From NCBI GenBank assembly GCA_030156665.1, contig JASGMB010000009.1, forward strand, positions 1 through 64,000: 64,000 nucleotides of DNA, in the 5' to 3' direction. Positions within the stretch are counted from its first letter, which is position 1. Each line of letters begins with the position of its first letter. A model generated the notes under the pieces. That model saw nothing but the letters and a program-made list of their open reading frames with translations, made no database searches and had not been told where the DNA came from. Positions 1 through 9,219 of this stretch are shown here, piece after piece. The position numbers and the translations under genes were made by a program. Origin of the DNA: Clostridiales bacterium (lineage in GTDB: Bacteria > Bacillota > Clostridia > SK-Y3).

Positions 1-257
1 ATTTCAGCAGTTCGTCATGTGGATCAATCTCTGCATTTATAAATTTTGTTAAATATGGATTTACAATATTAAGTTTTCATAGAACATTTGACACTACCTC
101 TGTTTTCATAAATCCTATGTATCTTAAATATTTTATCTGTAACACATTTACCACTCATTTCATCAGGCTAAACAATTTAGTTCTTATTTTAAACAAAATC
201 AATAGACGAAAACTTCATCATTAAAAGCTGAAATAGCATCTCAAGCAGTACAACCAG
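1..257. other. left edge, no gene supported
   Basis: No complete gene is visible in the 257 bases before the first gene. On the minus strand about 27 codons are open from near base 75 to the edge and could belong to a gene that continues outside the window. There is no start codon with a ribosome binding site and I do not recognise the product. Confidence 0.3.
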
Positions 258-1409
258 TTAAATTCCAAATTTATTATCTATTACTACCTCATTAACTTTA
301 AAACCGGGCAATACAACTTTAAATAAATTTTGTGAACCAAGATTGATAAACTTTACATTACCTATTCCTTCAAAATATTTTTTAATTCGATTCATTCCTA
401 AACCATATTTTAAAAATCTCTTTTTTTTGTCAAACATCAGTAATCTTTGATAAAGCCAGGGATTGCGCCTTTTAGGATTATCTTCTTTTTTTATTTTATA
501 AACCCTATTACCACTTACCAGCGCCCCCGGATTAATAATTTCAACACATTTTGAGGAAATTTTTATTCTAATACTACGGGAAATATCCAAGTAATCTCTG
601 TGTACAATAGCATTTGTGACTGCTTCATATACAGCCTGAAGCGGATAGTCTTTATCAATACAGATACTTGCTAAAAAATTCTCAATATTATCCAGCATTT
701 TAATAATGTTTCCCGTAAATACTTTAACTTTATCATTAACAAATACTTTTACATAAACATGGGGTAAAAATTGAACAGGGTCATATCCAAAAAGTAACAT
801 ACCTCCAATGGTCGGATGATACTCTTCACCATCTACATCCTTGCCAATAATACCTAGACCTTCTAATAACAACATATCATAAGTAAAGTAATCTTTTATT
901 AATTGATTATCTAACTGCTCAACACAAACATTTTGAAGAATAACCCTTTCATAACTGAATAGTCCATTCTCTTGAAGCATATTAGCAATTTCTTCTCTAC
1001 GAGCAATATCTGTAGTTGATCCTCTCCGAATATAGAACGCACCATTTTGTAACATTTGGTGAGGTTTTTGATTGCTCTTATAAACTGTCAGCACAGCAAT
1101 TTGCTTTTCTAGATATTCTAATAAGTCAACGCGAATAGGTACCGGAGGGTCACATCTATTGTAGATTATTTGCTGAATTTGTTCTTCACTAAACTGAATG
1201 GGGTCAATTCCCATTACCTCTTTTGTCTTATCTTTAATTCCAAAAATAATATAACCCCTTCCACCTGGAGAATTAGCCATTGCAATGACATCTTTTGTTA
1301 ACTCTTTCTTTTCACCTTCGGTGGATATATATAGTTCAGCCTTAAAATCTAATTTAGGTCCTTCTTCCTGTCGTAACAAATTTTTTAACTTTTGGACATC
1401 CAAACTCAT
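258..1409 (-). CDS. AlbA_2 (Schlafen-type) domain, putative ATP-binding transcriptional regulator
   Basis: The 383-residue protein has the architecture of the family often annotated as putative DNA-binding or ATP-dependent transcriptional regulators. Residues about 10-130 form an AlbA_2 domain, with the motif GPKLDFKAEL near the start and the GGxGYIIFGI strand after it. Residues about 255-330 match the HATPase_c_4-type region, with EAVTNAIVHRDY followed by EIINPG. The usual C-terminal winged helix is short or absent. The gene is divergent from the DUF421 gene downstream and shares a roughly 200-bp spacer with it. Its target and signal cannot be read from the sequence. The family call is solid; a regulatory role is inference from relatives. 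Confidence 0.75.
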   Translation of the reverse strand: MSLDVQKLKNLLRQEEGPKLDFKAELYISTEGEKKELTKDVIAMANSPGGRGYIIFGIKDKTKEVMGIDPIQFSEEQIQQIIYNRCDPPVPIRVDLLEYLEKQIAVLTVYKSNQKPHQMLQNGAFYIRRGSTTDIARREEIANMLQENGLFSYERVILQNVCVEQLDNQLIKDYFTYDMLLLEGLGIIGKDVDGEEYHPTIGGMLLFGYDPVQFLPHVYVKVFVNDKVKVFTGNIIKMLDNIENFLASICIDKDYPLQAVYEAVTNAIVHRDYLDISRSIRIKISSKCVEIINPGALVSGNRVYKIKKEDNPKRRNPWLYQRLLMFDKKKRFLKYGLGMNRIKKYFEGIGNVKFINLGSQNLFKVVLPGFKVNEVVIDNKFGI

Positions 1410-1607
1410 AACACCTCTTTTTCATTGCGCGAATCTTTGAATCAAGACATAAATGCTGGTACAAATAAAATTTGTAATCTTAAGCTAACTGTAAAATTTT
1501 CTTTTCTTTAAATTATATATTACCCCACAACAAATTAAAACCAAAATTTTAGAATATAATTTTTATTTTTAGAGAAACAATATAATGAAAGGGGTGTTTT
1601 AACAAAA

Positions 1608-2300
1608 ATGCTTATTGCTTTTTTTAGAACAATATTTTTATATATTCTTGTCATAGCAGCTTTACGAATAATGGGAAAACGTCAAATAGGTGAACTTCAA
1701 CCATCCGAACTAGTGGTTACCATCATGATATCGGAATTGGCTGCTATTCCGATGCAGGCAACCGGTATACCGCTAATGAATGGTATTTTACCGATCCTTA
1801 CACTCATTATCGCTGAGGTGGTTCTATCTTATATAACTTTAAAAAGTCAAAAAGCAAGAAATATTATTAGCGGCACCCCAAGCATATTAATTGAAAACGG
1901 TAAAATTAATGAAAGTGAAATGGAGAAACTACGCTTTAATATGGATGACCTTCTTGAAGAACTTCGTGTAAATAGCTGTCCAAACATTGCAGATGTTGAA
2001 TTTGCCATATTAGAAACTAGTGGACAATTAAGTATTATTACAAAATCTCAAAAAAGCCCTGTTACTGCAGAAGATTTAAAAATTCCAACTAAATATGTAG
2101 GGTTGCCTTTAACATTGATTTCTGATGGGGAAGTGAATGATGATAACCTGAAAAAAGCAAAACTAGATAGGCAGTGGTTAAACAATGAATTAGCTAAGTT
2201 TGGCATCGCTAAACCGGAAGATGTTTTTTTTGCCAGCTTAGATACAGATGGAAATTTATATCATCAAGTTAAAGCAAAATTGAGAGGTGAGAAATCCTGA
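1608..2300 (+). CDS. DUF421 family membrane protein (YetF/YrbG-like)
   Basis: This 230-residue protein has three hydrophobic N-terminal segments (about residues 1-80) followed by a soluble DUF421 domain containing the family's RNIISGTPSILIENG stretch. B. subtilis YetF and its paralogues share this plan, with a membrane anchor and a cytoplasmic domain, and have been connected with spore or membrane physiology. The precise biochemical role is unknown. The start at ATG follows AAGGGGTG with an 11-base spacer. The gene ends inside the start region of the next gene, so the two are probably translated together. Pairing with a DUF4363 gene is common in Clostridia. Confidence 0.85.
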   Translation: MLIAFFRTIFLYILVIAALRIMGKRQIGELQPSELVVTIMISELAAIPMQATGIPLMNGILPILTLIIAEVVLSYITLKSQKARNIISGTPSILIENGKINESEMEKLRFNMDDLLEELRVNSCPNIADVEFAILETSGQLSIITKSQKSPVTAEDLKIPTKYVGLPLTLISDGEVNDDNLKKAKLDRQWLNNELAKFGIAKPEDVFFASLDTDGNLYHQVKAKLRGEKS

Positions 2301-2677
2301 GAACTTTCATACTTTCAATGATCCTTTTAGTGGTTATCATATTGGGGTCCATCGTTTACATCTATTTCCTGGACAATGCCGCTAATAATCTAATTTCAAT
2401 GATAGAAAAATTAGAAGATACGGTAAAAGCTGATGACTGGGAAGAAGCACAAAAACAATTGGATAATCTCCAAAAAGAATGGAAAAAGACCGAAAGATGG
2501 ATGACCACTCTAGTTGACCATCAAGAAATAGACACAATAAAAATTACCCTTTCCAAACTATCTCAATATGTGGATTTTAAGAAAACTGCGGATTTTATGG
2601 CAGAAAGTACAACATTAAAATTGCTGATTGAGCATATTCCCGGAAAAGAAAAATGTAATATCTCTAATTTGTTATAA
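2297..2677 (+). CDS. DUF4363 family protein, probable CTG start
   Basis: A small protein of about 126 residues with one N-terminal membrane segment followed by a charged, helical, coiled-coil-like region. It fits the DUF4363 family that accompanies DUF421 genes in Clostridia. The first ATG (2318) lies inside the membrane helix and has no ribosome binding site. An in-frame CTG at 2297 is preceded by AGGTGA with a 7-base gap, and its second and third bases overlap the stop codon of the upstream gene. Starting there gives the MRTF-type N-terminus expected for this family. The function is unknown; partnership with the DUF421 protein at the membrane is inferred from gene order. Confidence 0.7.
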   Translation: MRTFILSMILLVVIILGSIVYIYFLDNAANNLISMIEKLEDTVKADDWEEAQKQLDNLQKEWKKTERWMTTLVDHQEIDTIKITLSKLSQYVDFKKTADFMAESTTLKLLIEHIPGKEKCNISNLL

Positions 2678-2679
2678 TG

Positions 2680-2776
2680 AACCAACTCTAAAACAAAATA
2701 TTATGATTTAAAGTTTGTTGATTTCATCGATAACTATATTAATTTATTTTAATTTTAGATATTTGTTATCGATATA
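2680..2776 (+). repeat. R1 two-hairpin repeat, copy 1
   Basis: The first half is an inverted repeat built on AACCAACTnTAAA / TTTAAAGTTnGTT. The second half is built on ATCGATAAC / GTTATCGAT. The same layout recurs at 10311, 13724 and 63515-63666. This copy begins 2 bases after the DUF4363 stop codon, and its first hairpin has decayed at two pairs. Confidence 0.8.
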
Positions 2777-2789
2777 AGTAGATTAAACT

Positions 2790-2872
2790 TAGAGGTAGCT
2801 TCGCTTGAAATTTTAGGCGGTAGAAAACCGACCCATAAGGGGGCATGTTTTCTACCGCAGTCGTTATAAACA
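2790..2872 (+). repeat. R2 hairpin repeat, copy A
   Basis: A 12-bp inverted repeat, GCGGTAGAAAAC / GTTTTCTACCGC, encloses a short C/G-rich loop and is followed by AGTCGTTATAAA. The 3' half is shared with copy B at 9251 (opposite strand) and copy C at 13386. The flanking GGTAG..CTTGAAATTTTA resembles the R4 module. Confidence 0.7.
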
Positions 2873-2921
2873 TGTTGACTTTACTGATTCTTAGTCTAAA
2901 TATAAATCTTAATTTTAATTT

Positions 2922-3557
2922 CTATTTTCTTCCTTCCAATTCTTTGTATACATCTTCAAGGGTAAGACCGCGTTCTACAAGTACTACTAAAAGATGATAT
3001 AATAAGTCAGCCACTTCGTAACGGATTTCACTAATATCATGATTTTTCGCCGCAATAATAACTTCTGCCGATTCTTCTCCTACTTTTTTGAGCATCTTAT
3101 CAAGGCCTTTTTCAAATAGATAGTTTGTATAAGAACCTTCTTTAGGATTCTTCACTCTATCAACTATAATATCGTACACATCTTGTAAAACCTTTGCATT
3201 ATTGAAATTATCACACTGAGCCTCTTTTATTTGACCATCTCTATACTCCCTATAAAAGCATGAATATTGATTAGTGTGGCAGGCTGCATCTACCTGATCA
3301 ACTTTAATTAATAAACAGTCTTCATCGCAATCAATATTCATACTTTTCACATATTGAAAATGTCCCGAACTTTCCCCTTTCACCCATAACTTCTGTCTAC
3401 TTCGACTCCAAAAAACAGTTCTACCCGTTTCAATAGTCTTTTCTATCGATTCCTTATTCATATATGCCATCATGAGTACGGCACCTGTTTTACAATCCTG
3501 AATAATAGCAGGAATAAGTCCCTTATCGTCAAATTTTAGTTGGTCTATAAAATTCAT
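2922..3557 (-). CDS. hisIE: bifunctional phosphoribosyl-AMP cyclohydrolase / phosphoribosyl-ATP pyrophosphatase
   Basis: The protein catalyses histidine biosynthesis steps 2 and 3: hydrolysis of phosphoribosyl-ATP to phosphoribosyl-AMP and opening of the adenine ring. The N-terminal half is a HisI domain, with the [16 protein letters not shown] motif and zinc-ligand cysteines in the DCDEDCLL and DAACHTN segments. The C-terminal 90 residues are a HisE domain with the [13 protein letters not shown] helix. I place the start at 3557 because GGAGGAG precedes that ATG by 6 bases; an upstream in-frame extension lacks such a site. It is the last gene of the his operon, 92 bp after hisF. Confidence 0.95.
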   Translation of the reverse strand: MNFIDQLKFDDKGLIPAIIQDCKTGAVLMMAYMNKESIEKTIETGRTVFWSRSRQKLWVKGESSGHFQYVKSMNIDCDEDCLLIKVDQVDAACHTNQYSCFYREYRDGQIKEAQCDNFNNAKVLQDVYDIIVDRVKNPKEGSYTNYLFEKGLDKMLKKVGEESAEVIIAAKNHDISEIRYEVADLLYHLLVVLVERGLTLEDVYKELEGRK

Positions 3558-3649
3558 CACTAACTCCTCCGTTCCATTTACATGAATATCTATCCTAATT
3601 TTAAGCCAGGTTTTAGACCTTGTTTTACCACCACTTACCATTCATTAAA

Positions 3650-4411
3650 TCATAACCTAACATTTATTCCTCTATCACTAAGATATTGTTTTAGTTCTTT
3701 TATTTCCATTTCTTTATAATGAAATAGAGAAGCGGCCAGCGCTGCATCTGCTTGACCGACGGTAAGCGCATCATAGAAATGTTCCATTTTGCCGGCTCCT
3801 CCTGAAGCAATCACTGGAATTTTCACCTGAGATGATATCGCATACGTTAAATCAATATCATAACCATCTTTAGTACCATCACAATCCATGCTGGTAAGTA
3901 AAATTTCTCCTGCACCTTTTTTTTCGGCTGTTATTGCCCATTCTATAGCGTCCTTCTTTGTATTGACTCTACCACCGTTGAGATATACTTCCCAGCCTTC
4001 CCCATCTGTTCTTTTTTTGGCATCGATAGCAACGACTACACATTGGCTGCCAAATCTCCAGGCAGCTTCTGAAATGAGGTCCGGTCTTTTTAAAGCAGCA
4101 GAATTAACTGATATTTTATCTGCACCTGCTCTTAAAATATCTCTGAAATCTTCAACTGTTCTTATTCCACCCCCTACCGTAAAAGGGATAAACACTTGTT
4201 CTGCCGTCCTGCGGACTACATCTAACATAATATTTCTGGCTTCTGAAGATGCGGTAATATCCAAAAACACCAGTTCATCAGCACCTGCTTTATCATAAAG
4301 TGAAGCGATCTCTACAGGATCACCGGCATCACGCAAATTTACAAAATTTACTCCCTTTACCACCCTTCCTGCATGAACATCAAGACACGGTATAATTCTC
4401 TTAGCTAACAT
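3650..4411 (-). CDS. hisF: imidazole glycerol phosphate synthase, cyclase subunit
   Basis: HisF is a 253-residue TIM barrel that joins ammonia from HisH to PRFAR, giving imidazole glycerol phosphate and AICAR. The length is normal for the family. The N-terminal [15 protein letters not shown] segment carries the catalytic aspartate of strand 1. The second catalytic aspartate sits in VVAIDAKK, and the phosphate-binding GGG and ASGGAG loops are present. The start follows the hisA stop codon by one base, which implies coupled translation. hisH, its obligate glutaminase partner, is two genes upstream. Confidence 0.97.
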   Translation of the reverse strand: MLAKRIIPCLDVHAGRVVKGVNFVNLRDAGDPVEIASLYDKAGADELVFLDITASSEARNIMLDVVRRTAEQVFIPFTVGGGIRTVEDFRDILRAGADKISVNSAALKRPDLISEAAWRFGSQCVVVAIDAKKRTDGEGWEVYLNGGRVNTKKDAIEWAITAEKKGAGEILLTSMDCDGTKDGYDIDLTYAISSQVKIPVIASGGAGKMEHFYDALTVGQADAALAASLFHYKEMEIKELKQYLSDRGINVRL

Positions 4412-4412
4412 T

Positions 4413-5132
4413 CTATCTCTCCTCCGCTATCTCTAATGCATCTTTTAAGTCAACATTTTCGGTATATAATGCCTTGCCTATAATGACACCCTCTACACCT
4501 GTTTGTTTTAATTGCTCAATATCATTAATACTGCTAACTCCGCCGGAAGCAATCACATCTATTGTACAGCTTTCTACCATCACCCGTATTGCATCGATGT
4601 TAGGTCCTTTTAACATACCATCTCTCGAAATATCCGTATATATAATTGTTTTAACCCCAATTTCCTGCATTGTATTAGCAAAATGAACGGCAGAAAAACT
4701 ACTCACTTTTTCCCAGCCTTCTATCGCTACCTTTCCATCTTTCGCATCAATACCAACAACAATTTTTTCTTTATATTTTGCTACTGCTTCTTTAAGTAAT
4801 AAAGGATTTTGTACTGCAGAAGTACCTAATATTACTCTTGCCACACCGTGATCTAGCATGTCTTTTATCGTTTCAAGGCTTCTAATACCTCCTCCCAACT
4901 GTACCGGAACAGTTACTGATTTTGCGATTTCTTTTATAATGCCACTATTAATAGATTGTCCGGTACGAGCACCATCCAAGTCTACCAAGTGGATATATTT
5001 CGCCCCTAATCTTTCCCACTTTTTCGCCATCTGCACAGGACTATCTGAGTATACTGTCATATCAGAAAATTTGCCTTGTACAAGCCTAACACACTTTCCT
5101 TGTTTGATATCAATTGCAGGATATATTGTCAT
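4413..5132 (-). CDS. hisA: ProFAR isomerase
   Basis: HisA converts ProFAR to PRFAR by an Amadori rearrangement. The protein is a TIM barrel of 239 residues, with the strand-1 aspartate in [13 protein letters not shown], the second catalytic aspartate in [10 protein letters not shown], and phosphate loops QLGGGIRS and ASGGV. The start is set at 5132, where a GGAGGAGA ribosome binding site lies 5 bases upstream of the ATG; the longer reading frame has no such site. It lies between hisH and hisF in the operon, with an 11-bp gap from the hisH stop. Confidence 0.96.
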   Translation of the reverse strand: MTIYPAIDIKQGKCVRLVQGKFSDMTVYSDSPVQMAKKWERLGAKYIHLVDLDGARTGQSINSGIIKEIAKSVTVPVQLGGGIRSLETIKDMLDHGVARVILGTSAVQNPLLLKEAVAKYKEKIVVGIDAKDGKVAIEGWEKVSSFSAVHFANTMQEIGVKTIIYTDISRDGMLKGPNIDAIRVMVESCTIDVIASGGVSSINDIEQLKQTGVEGVIIGKALYTENVDLKDALEIAEER

Positions 5133-5142
5133 TTGTCTCCTC

Positions 5143-5769
5143 CTATCCAATTTTAGATATAGATATCATTTTCCCAAAATTATCTAATATCTTCAATCCA
5201 ATTTCTCCACTCTTTTCTGGATGAAATTGTGTTGCATATATATTGCCTCGATTTACCGCTACATCGATTTCCGTTCCATACCTGGTTGTTGCAATAACGT
5301 CTTCTCTATTTTTAGCTTTAAGATAGTAAGAATGTACAAAGTATACATATGGACGCATGGGCAAGTGGTTTAGCAACTCATTTTTTTGAGTAATATTTAA
5401 TTTATTCCATCCCATATGTGGGACCTTGAGGTCTTGTTGATTTGGTATTCGCTTTATACTGCCCGGAAGAATTCCCAGTCCTTTCGGAGTTCCTCCCTCT
5501 TCACTATAATCAAAAAGCAATTGCATCCCCAAGCATATTCCTAAAAATGGTTTGTGAGCATCCACTAACTTATATATTAATTGATCCATGCCTGTTCGTC
5601 TCAAACTGTCCATTGCATCTGCAAAAGCACCTACTCCAGGCAATACGACTGCATCCGCCCTTTGAATAAGATCTTTATCATCAGAGACGACAGCCTTATA
5701 TCCTAAGAACTGAAATGCTTTCTCTACGCTATGAAGATTTCCTACATCATAATCTATAATTGCAATCAT
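5143..5769 (-). CDS. hisH: imidazole glycerol phosphate synthase, glutamine amidotransferase subunit
   Basis: HisH is a class I glutaminase that feeds ammonia to HisF. The catalytic cysteine is in PFLGICLGMQLL, and the His-Glu pair is in QFHPEKSGEIG near the C-terminus. Length (208 residues) is typical. Two ATGs lie 6 bases apart. The TTAGGAGG site is only one base from the first and 7 bases from the second, so the second (5769) is chosen. The gene is spaced 11 bp from hisG and 10 bp from hisA, as expected for an operon member. Confidence 0.96.
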   Translation of the reverse strand: MIAIIDYDVGNLHSVEKAFQFLGYKAVVSDDKDLIQRADAVVLPGVGAFADAMDSLRRTGMDQLIYKLVDAHKPFLGICLGMQLLFDYSEEGGTPKGLGILPGSIKRIPNQQDLKVPHMGWNKLNITQKNELLNHLPMRPYVYFVHSYYLKAKNREDVIATTRYGTEIDVAVNRGNIYATQFHPEKSGEIGLKILDNFGKMISISKIG

Positions 5770-5780
5770 GGGCATTCCTC

Positions 5781-6413
5781 CTAAATTTTTTCTTTAACCT
5801 TTTTAACAATTTCCATAATTCTTTCTTTTTCCATCTTCATACTTACTCGATTTACCACCAACCGTGCACTAATATCACATATTTCTTCAAATACTATTAG
5901 ACCATTTTCATGGAGAGTTTTTCCACTTTCTACAATATCAACAATAACTTCTGATAATCCTACCAAAGGTGCAAGCTCGACCGATCCATTTAACTTAATA
6001 ATCTCAATTGTCTGCCCTTTCTTAATTTGAAAATAATCTCTTGCTATGTGGGGATATTTTGTAGCAACCCGTTTATTGTTAAGGTTATCCAATTCATCCT
6101 TTAACTCCTGTGGTCCTGCTACTACCATTTTACACGCGCCAAATTTAAGATTTACCATTTCATATAAATTTCGTCCTTCTTCCAGTAATGTGTCTTTTCC
6201 TACAATTCCTATATCAGCTGCACCATATTCAACGTAAGTTGGAACATCAGACGCTTTTACTAAAATAAATTTAACTTTCTTCTCTTCATCAGTAAAGATT
6301 AATTTTCTTGACTTCTCTTTCATTTCACTACAGTTCAGTCCAATAGACTCAAATATCTCTATAGAAAGGTCTGCCAATCTTCCTTTCGCAAGTGCAATTG
6401 TAATATACTTCAT
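5781..6413 (-). CDS. hisG: ATP phosphoribosyltransferase, short form catalytic subunit
   Basis: HisG catalyses the first committed step, condensing ATP with PRPP. At 211 residues this is the short form without the C-terminal regulatory domain. Short forms work as a complex with HisZ, and hisZ is directly upstream. The motifs [11 protein letters not shown] at the start and the PRPP-binding [22 protein letters not shown]-type region (here [15 protein letters not shown]) are present. The start at 6413 places the GGGGG site 7 bases upstream; a second ATG two codons earlier is too close. Histidine feedback through HisZ is expected from the family. Confidence 0.96.
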   Translation of the reverse strand: MKYITIALAKGRLADLSIEIFESIGLNCSEMKEKSRKLIFTDEEKKVKFILVKASDVPTYVEYGAADIGIVGKDTLLEEGRNLYEMVNLKFGACKMVVAGPQELKDELDNLNNKRVATKYPHIARDYFQIKKGQTIEIIKLNGSVELAPLVGLSEVIVDIVESGKTLHENGLIVFEEICDISARLVVNRVSMKMEKERIMEIVKKVKEKI

Positions 6414-6502
6414 ACTCATGCCCCCATCATCATTTTTCATAATTATATATACTAAAATACCAATATCATCCGACACATATTTCTTATACAATTCATTACA
6501 TT

Positions 6503-7777
6503 TTACTGTTCTTTACGGTTTAGTAATGCACTCACCGTAGTTTTTATTTTTTCATCCGTTAATAAATTATGGAGTTCTATATTCTCACCATCATGTACCG
6601 TAATGATGCCATCTATTTTTTTGCTTTTTGCATAATTGACGACCTCATTCGCTGAACCTTTACCAACATACATCTCGATAACTAAGCCTTGGGATCTAAG
6701 TGCATCAGCAATCTGAAAAGCTTTTTTTCGTCCTTCTTTGAAACTGGCATAGGTAATCAAACTATCTACTTTCCATAACTTAAATTCTACTTTTTGTCTT
6801 TCCAGAGCAGACATCAAACGATTGATGCCAATAGCAACACCCATTGCAGAATAATTCTTTCCAAATTCACTTATTAGTCCATCATATCTTCCACCTGAAC
6901 ATACAGGAAAACCTAGACCATGAGTAAAACCTCTAAAAATTATTCCTGTATAATAATTAATGCTTTGCACCATTCCTAAATCTATTGATATATACTGTTC
7001 CAGCCCGTAATCTAAAAGAATACTATACACCTGCCGGAGATTTTTAAGTGCATTTAACGATTTAGCATTTTTAGTTATTTTTTCAACCTTATCAAGTACG
7101 TTAATGTCTCCAAATAATGAAGGAAGACTTAATATGATATCTTTTAATTGGGTATCTATTTTATATCCTTGTACCAGTTCTTCAATTGCTAATGAATCCT
7201 TATTATCAATTAATATTCTCATCTTTTCAATATCAGCCTCAGCCAATTTTGTTTGCTCCATAAGGCCTTTAAAAAACTCAACCTGCCCAATCTCTATTTG
7301 AAATTCTTTAAGCCCTGAAGCCAAAAGAGCATTAATGGTTACTGCAATAACTTCCGCATCCGCTTCAGGCGTATTCATACCTATCAATTCTATTCCTGCC
7401 TGTGTAAATTCTCTTAACCTTGCTCCTTGATAAGGTTCAGCATATCTAAATGCATTTCCTATATAGCATAATCTCATAGGAGGCACTATATCTTTATATT
7501 TAGTAGCAATAATTCTTGCAATAGGTGTAGTAATATCCGGACGCAATACCAGAATTCTGCCCTGATGGTCAAAGAATTTAAACATCGTTTCCTGCTCTAT
7601 TAGCCCTGATTCCCCTTCGAAAACATCATAAAATTCGAAAGTAGGAGGCTGAATTTCATAATATCCATAACTTTGAAAGACACTGCCTATTCTCTCTTCA
7701 ATTTCTCTTTTTATAATGCATTCCTCGTGTAAGATGTCCTGAACACCTTCAGGCGTATGTAATTTCCATTTTGACAT
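6503..7777 (-). CDS. hisZ: ATP phosphoribosyltransferase regulatory subunit
   Basis: HisZ is a histidyl-tRNA synthetase paralogue that forms a hetero-octamer with short HisG and makes it active and histidine-sensitive. The 424-residue protein keeps the class II synthetase core, with a motif 2-like region ([15 protein letters not shown]) and [14 protein letters not shown] near residue 285. It also retains a C-terminal anticodon-binding-like domain, as in longer members. A true HisRS would be elsewhere, and adjacency to short hisG favours HisZ. It is the first gene of the operon. A consensus sigma-A promoter lies 61-89 bp upstream, and I see no T-box-like leader. Confidence 0.92.
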   Translation of the reverse strand: MSKWKLHTPEGVQDILHEECIIKREIEERIGSVFQSYGYYEIQPPTFEFYDVFEGESGLIEQETMFKFFDHQGRILVLRPDITTPIARIIATKYKDIVPPMRLCYIGNAFRYAEPYQGARLREFTQAGIELIGMNTPEADAEVIAVTINALLASGLKEFQIEIGQVEFFKGLMEQTKLAEADIEKMRILIDNKDSLAIEELVQGYKIDTQLKDIILSLPSLFGDINVLDKVEKITKNAKSLNALKNLRQVYSILLDYGLEQYISIDLGMVQSINYYTGIIFRGFTHGLGFPVCSGGRYDGLISEFGKNYSAMGVAIGINRLMSALERQKVEFKLWKVDSLITYASFKEGRKKAFQIADALRSQGLVIEMYVGKGSANEVVNYAKSKKIDGIITVHDGENIELHNLLTDEKIKTTVSALLNRKEQ

Positions 7778-7837
7778 AAGTCCACACCCTTCACTTTAAT
7801 ATACTAAAGTTATAAATCGATAAAGCATTTTATTATG

Positions 7838-7866
7838 ATTATATTATTTTACTATGAATTTGTCAA
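7838..7866 (-). promoter_or_regulatory. consensus sigma-A promoter of the his operon
   Basis: On the minus strand TTGACA is followed, after exactly 17 bases, by TATAAT, both perfect matches. The hisZ start is about 60 bp downstream. The -35 box abuts the T-run of the terminator of the gene upstream. Confidence 0.8.
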
Positions 7867-7903
7867 TTAAAAAATGCCTGGACATGTCTATCCAGGCATT
7901 TTC
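7867..7903 (-). terminator. intrinsic terminator after the small Cys-rich gene
   Basis: An 11-bp stem, AAATGCCTGGA / TCCAGGCATTT, is followed on the minus strand by six T residues. It lies downstream of the 8035-8229 gene and just upstream of the his promoter, insulating the two units. Confidence 0.8.
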
Positions 7904-8034
7904 AATATTTAGGAATATCTCTTGAATATCTATTAGAGGTAAATTTCAAATTTATTTTCACCATATTCTTTTTTATTAAATTTTATTTGGTAATAAATTA
8001 ACATTTAAATTTTTTATGCACTTTAACGTGAAAT

Positions 8035-8229
8035 TTATGTTTGATCCAAACTTGTAAGTACATTATCAAATACATTTATAATACATTTTTCCCCATCCCA
8101 ATTTTTACACATTCTACATGATATATTTTCTGCCTCAGTAGAAACTTTACTATTGATAACGCCACTCGAATCAAAGTGATCGCAGGCTTGTGCAACTGCC
8201 GTTAACTGATTTTTACTTGCATGATTCAT
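8035..8229 (-). CDS. small Cys-rich protein of unknown function
   Basis: A 64-residue protein preceded by CTGGAGGAGAG 7 bases before the ATG, so translation is well supported. It has four cysteines: one in QACDHF and three in CRMCKNWDGEKC, a spacing that could bind zinc or an iron-sulfur cluster. The arrangement resembles small DUF1540-like clostridial proteins, but I cannot assign a family with confidence. It is a single-gene unit closed by its own terminator. The longer in-frame extension upstream has no ribosome binding site and is not included. Confidence 0.6.
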   Translation of the reverse strand: MNHASKNQLTAVAQACDHFDSSGVINSKVSTEAENISCRMCKNWDGEKCIINVFDNVLTSLDQT

Positions 8230-8583
8230 TTTTATCACTCTCCTCCAGAAATTAAAATTAGTATTTGTTATATCAAGTAGTATTATACAGCTTATACTAT
8301 CTACACAATCATAAAAAAAACACATCATCAGATGTGTAAAAAAAGAATCAGTTTGCCTTCCATGTAACTATCATGATTATTTCCATCTCTTATGAATTTA
8401 TACCTCTACTTTTTAATTTCATTCATATTTTTCAAATATCTCTTAAAAATTCTTGATACTTTCCTCGTTATAAATTTTTTGCTTGTTTAGGAGGATTTTC
8501 ACCGAATTATGGCGAATACTTCTATAAGTATTAATGCTCTCATGCTATATCTATACTATTATAACGATGGAGGTACACAGTAT
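8230..8583. other. intergenic region with minus-strand terminator
   Basis: This divergent spacer holds the promoters of the Cys-rich gene and the bactofilin gene. It also holds a minus-strand terminator hairpin at 8312-8345 that belongs to no visible gene. Nothing else is recognisable. Confidence 0.5.
8312..8345 (-). terminator. orphan minus-strand terminator
   Basis: The 7-bp stem ACACATC / GATGTGT is followed by eight T residues on the minus strand. No protein gene lies upstream on this strand, so it could end a small RNA made from about 8345-8500 or act in the leader of the Cys-rich gene. Confidence 0.6.
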
Positions 8584-9012
8584 ATGTTATCTAAGAAAAA
8601 GTCCAATATTATTTCCGTCGATACCTTTATCGGCGAAAAATCTTTTTTTGAAGGTAATATTGATCTAGAAGGTACTATTAGGGTAGATGGAAAAACAGTA
8701 GGAGAAATCAAGGCTGAAGGCGATATTATTATAGGCGAAAAAGCAACCATTTCTGGCAATATATTTGCAAATAATATTATTATTTCCGGTGTTGTCGAAG
8801 GAAATGTTACAGCCAGACAACAGCTCAGACTTACAAATACTGCAAAACTTACCGGTGATATTAAAGCGCATAGTCTGATCACTGATGATGGCGCTTTATT
8901 TCAAGGTAATTGTGAAATGATTGAAAACGGTCCTAAACAAGAAAAACTACCCGAAGCAAGCGAATCATTAATTAACGGAAAAAAAGAAAAAGATAAAGCT
9001 GTAAATAAATAA
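8584..9012 (+). CDS. bactofilin (polymer-forming cytoskeletal protein)
   Basis: A 142-residue protein with a DUF583/bactofilin core from about residue 15 to 110. The core is made of short glycine-spaced beta-strands with hydrophobic positions every second residue, as in a right-handed beta-helix. Bactofilins self-assemble into non-nucleotide filaments that act in shape, septation or envelope localisation. The charged, disordered C-terminal tail is typical. The start at 8584 follows GATGGAGG with a 10-base spacer; the longer in-frame start lacks support. A 53-codon gene follows 39 bp downstream and ends at a terminator, so the two probably share a transcript. Confidence 0.85.
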   Translation: MLSKKKSNIISVDTFIGEKSFFEGNIDLEGTIRVDGKTVGEIKAEGDIIIGEKATISGNIFANNIIISGVVEGNVTARQQLRLTNTAKLTGDIKAHSLITDDGALFQGNCEMIENGPKQEKLPEASESLINGKKEKDKAVNK

Positions 9013-9051
9013 TTCTTCATATAAATGCACACTCTATAAAGAGGTGATTTT

Positions 9052-9213
9052 ATGAAGCGTAAGCAAGATAATAAAATGTATAATATAAAGAAAAGGTTTT
9101 TGTCAGGTACAAATGCTTCTATTTGGCAAGAAGAGTCAGACGAATTGGTTACTGAATTTGATGAACTGGAAGAATTACGTGAACGAAATGAACATCTGAA
9201 CATCTTATTTTAG
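9052..9213 (+). CDS. 53-residue hypothetical protein after bactofilin
   Basis: A small open reading frame with a strong GAGGTGAT ribosome binding site 5 bases before its ATG. It encodes a lysine-rich N-terminal half and an acidic, helical C-terminal half rich in Glu and Leu, which suggests a short coiled coil. It sits 39 bp after the bactofilin gene and is closed by a terminator 7 bp after its stop, so it is almost certainly co-transcribed with it. I do not recognise the family. A helper or regulator of the bactofilin filament is possible but only inferred from position. Confidence 0.65.
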   Translation: MKRKQDNKMYNIKKRFLSGTNASIWQEESDELVTEFDELEELRERNEHLNILF

Positions 9214-9219
9214 GCAATA

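Noticed and set aside
61-120. Terminal repeat of another insertion sequence (GTGTCAAATGTTCTATGA)
   Set aside because: It looks like an IS end but there is no second end, transposase or target duplication in view.
3888-4298. 136-codon plus-strand open frame opposite hisF
   Set aside because: It is fully antisense to a clear hisF gene and its composition follows from the codon use of that gene.
7778-7866. T-box or histidine leader peptide before hisZ
   Set aside because: The leader is only about 60 bases, with no T-box sequence, no His-rich short frame and no terminator between promoter and gene.
8559-8882. Minus-strand open frames opposite the bactofilin gene
   Set aside because: They mirror the bactofilin codons, lack ribosome binding sites and would run against a well supported operon.
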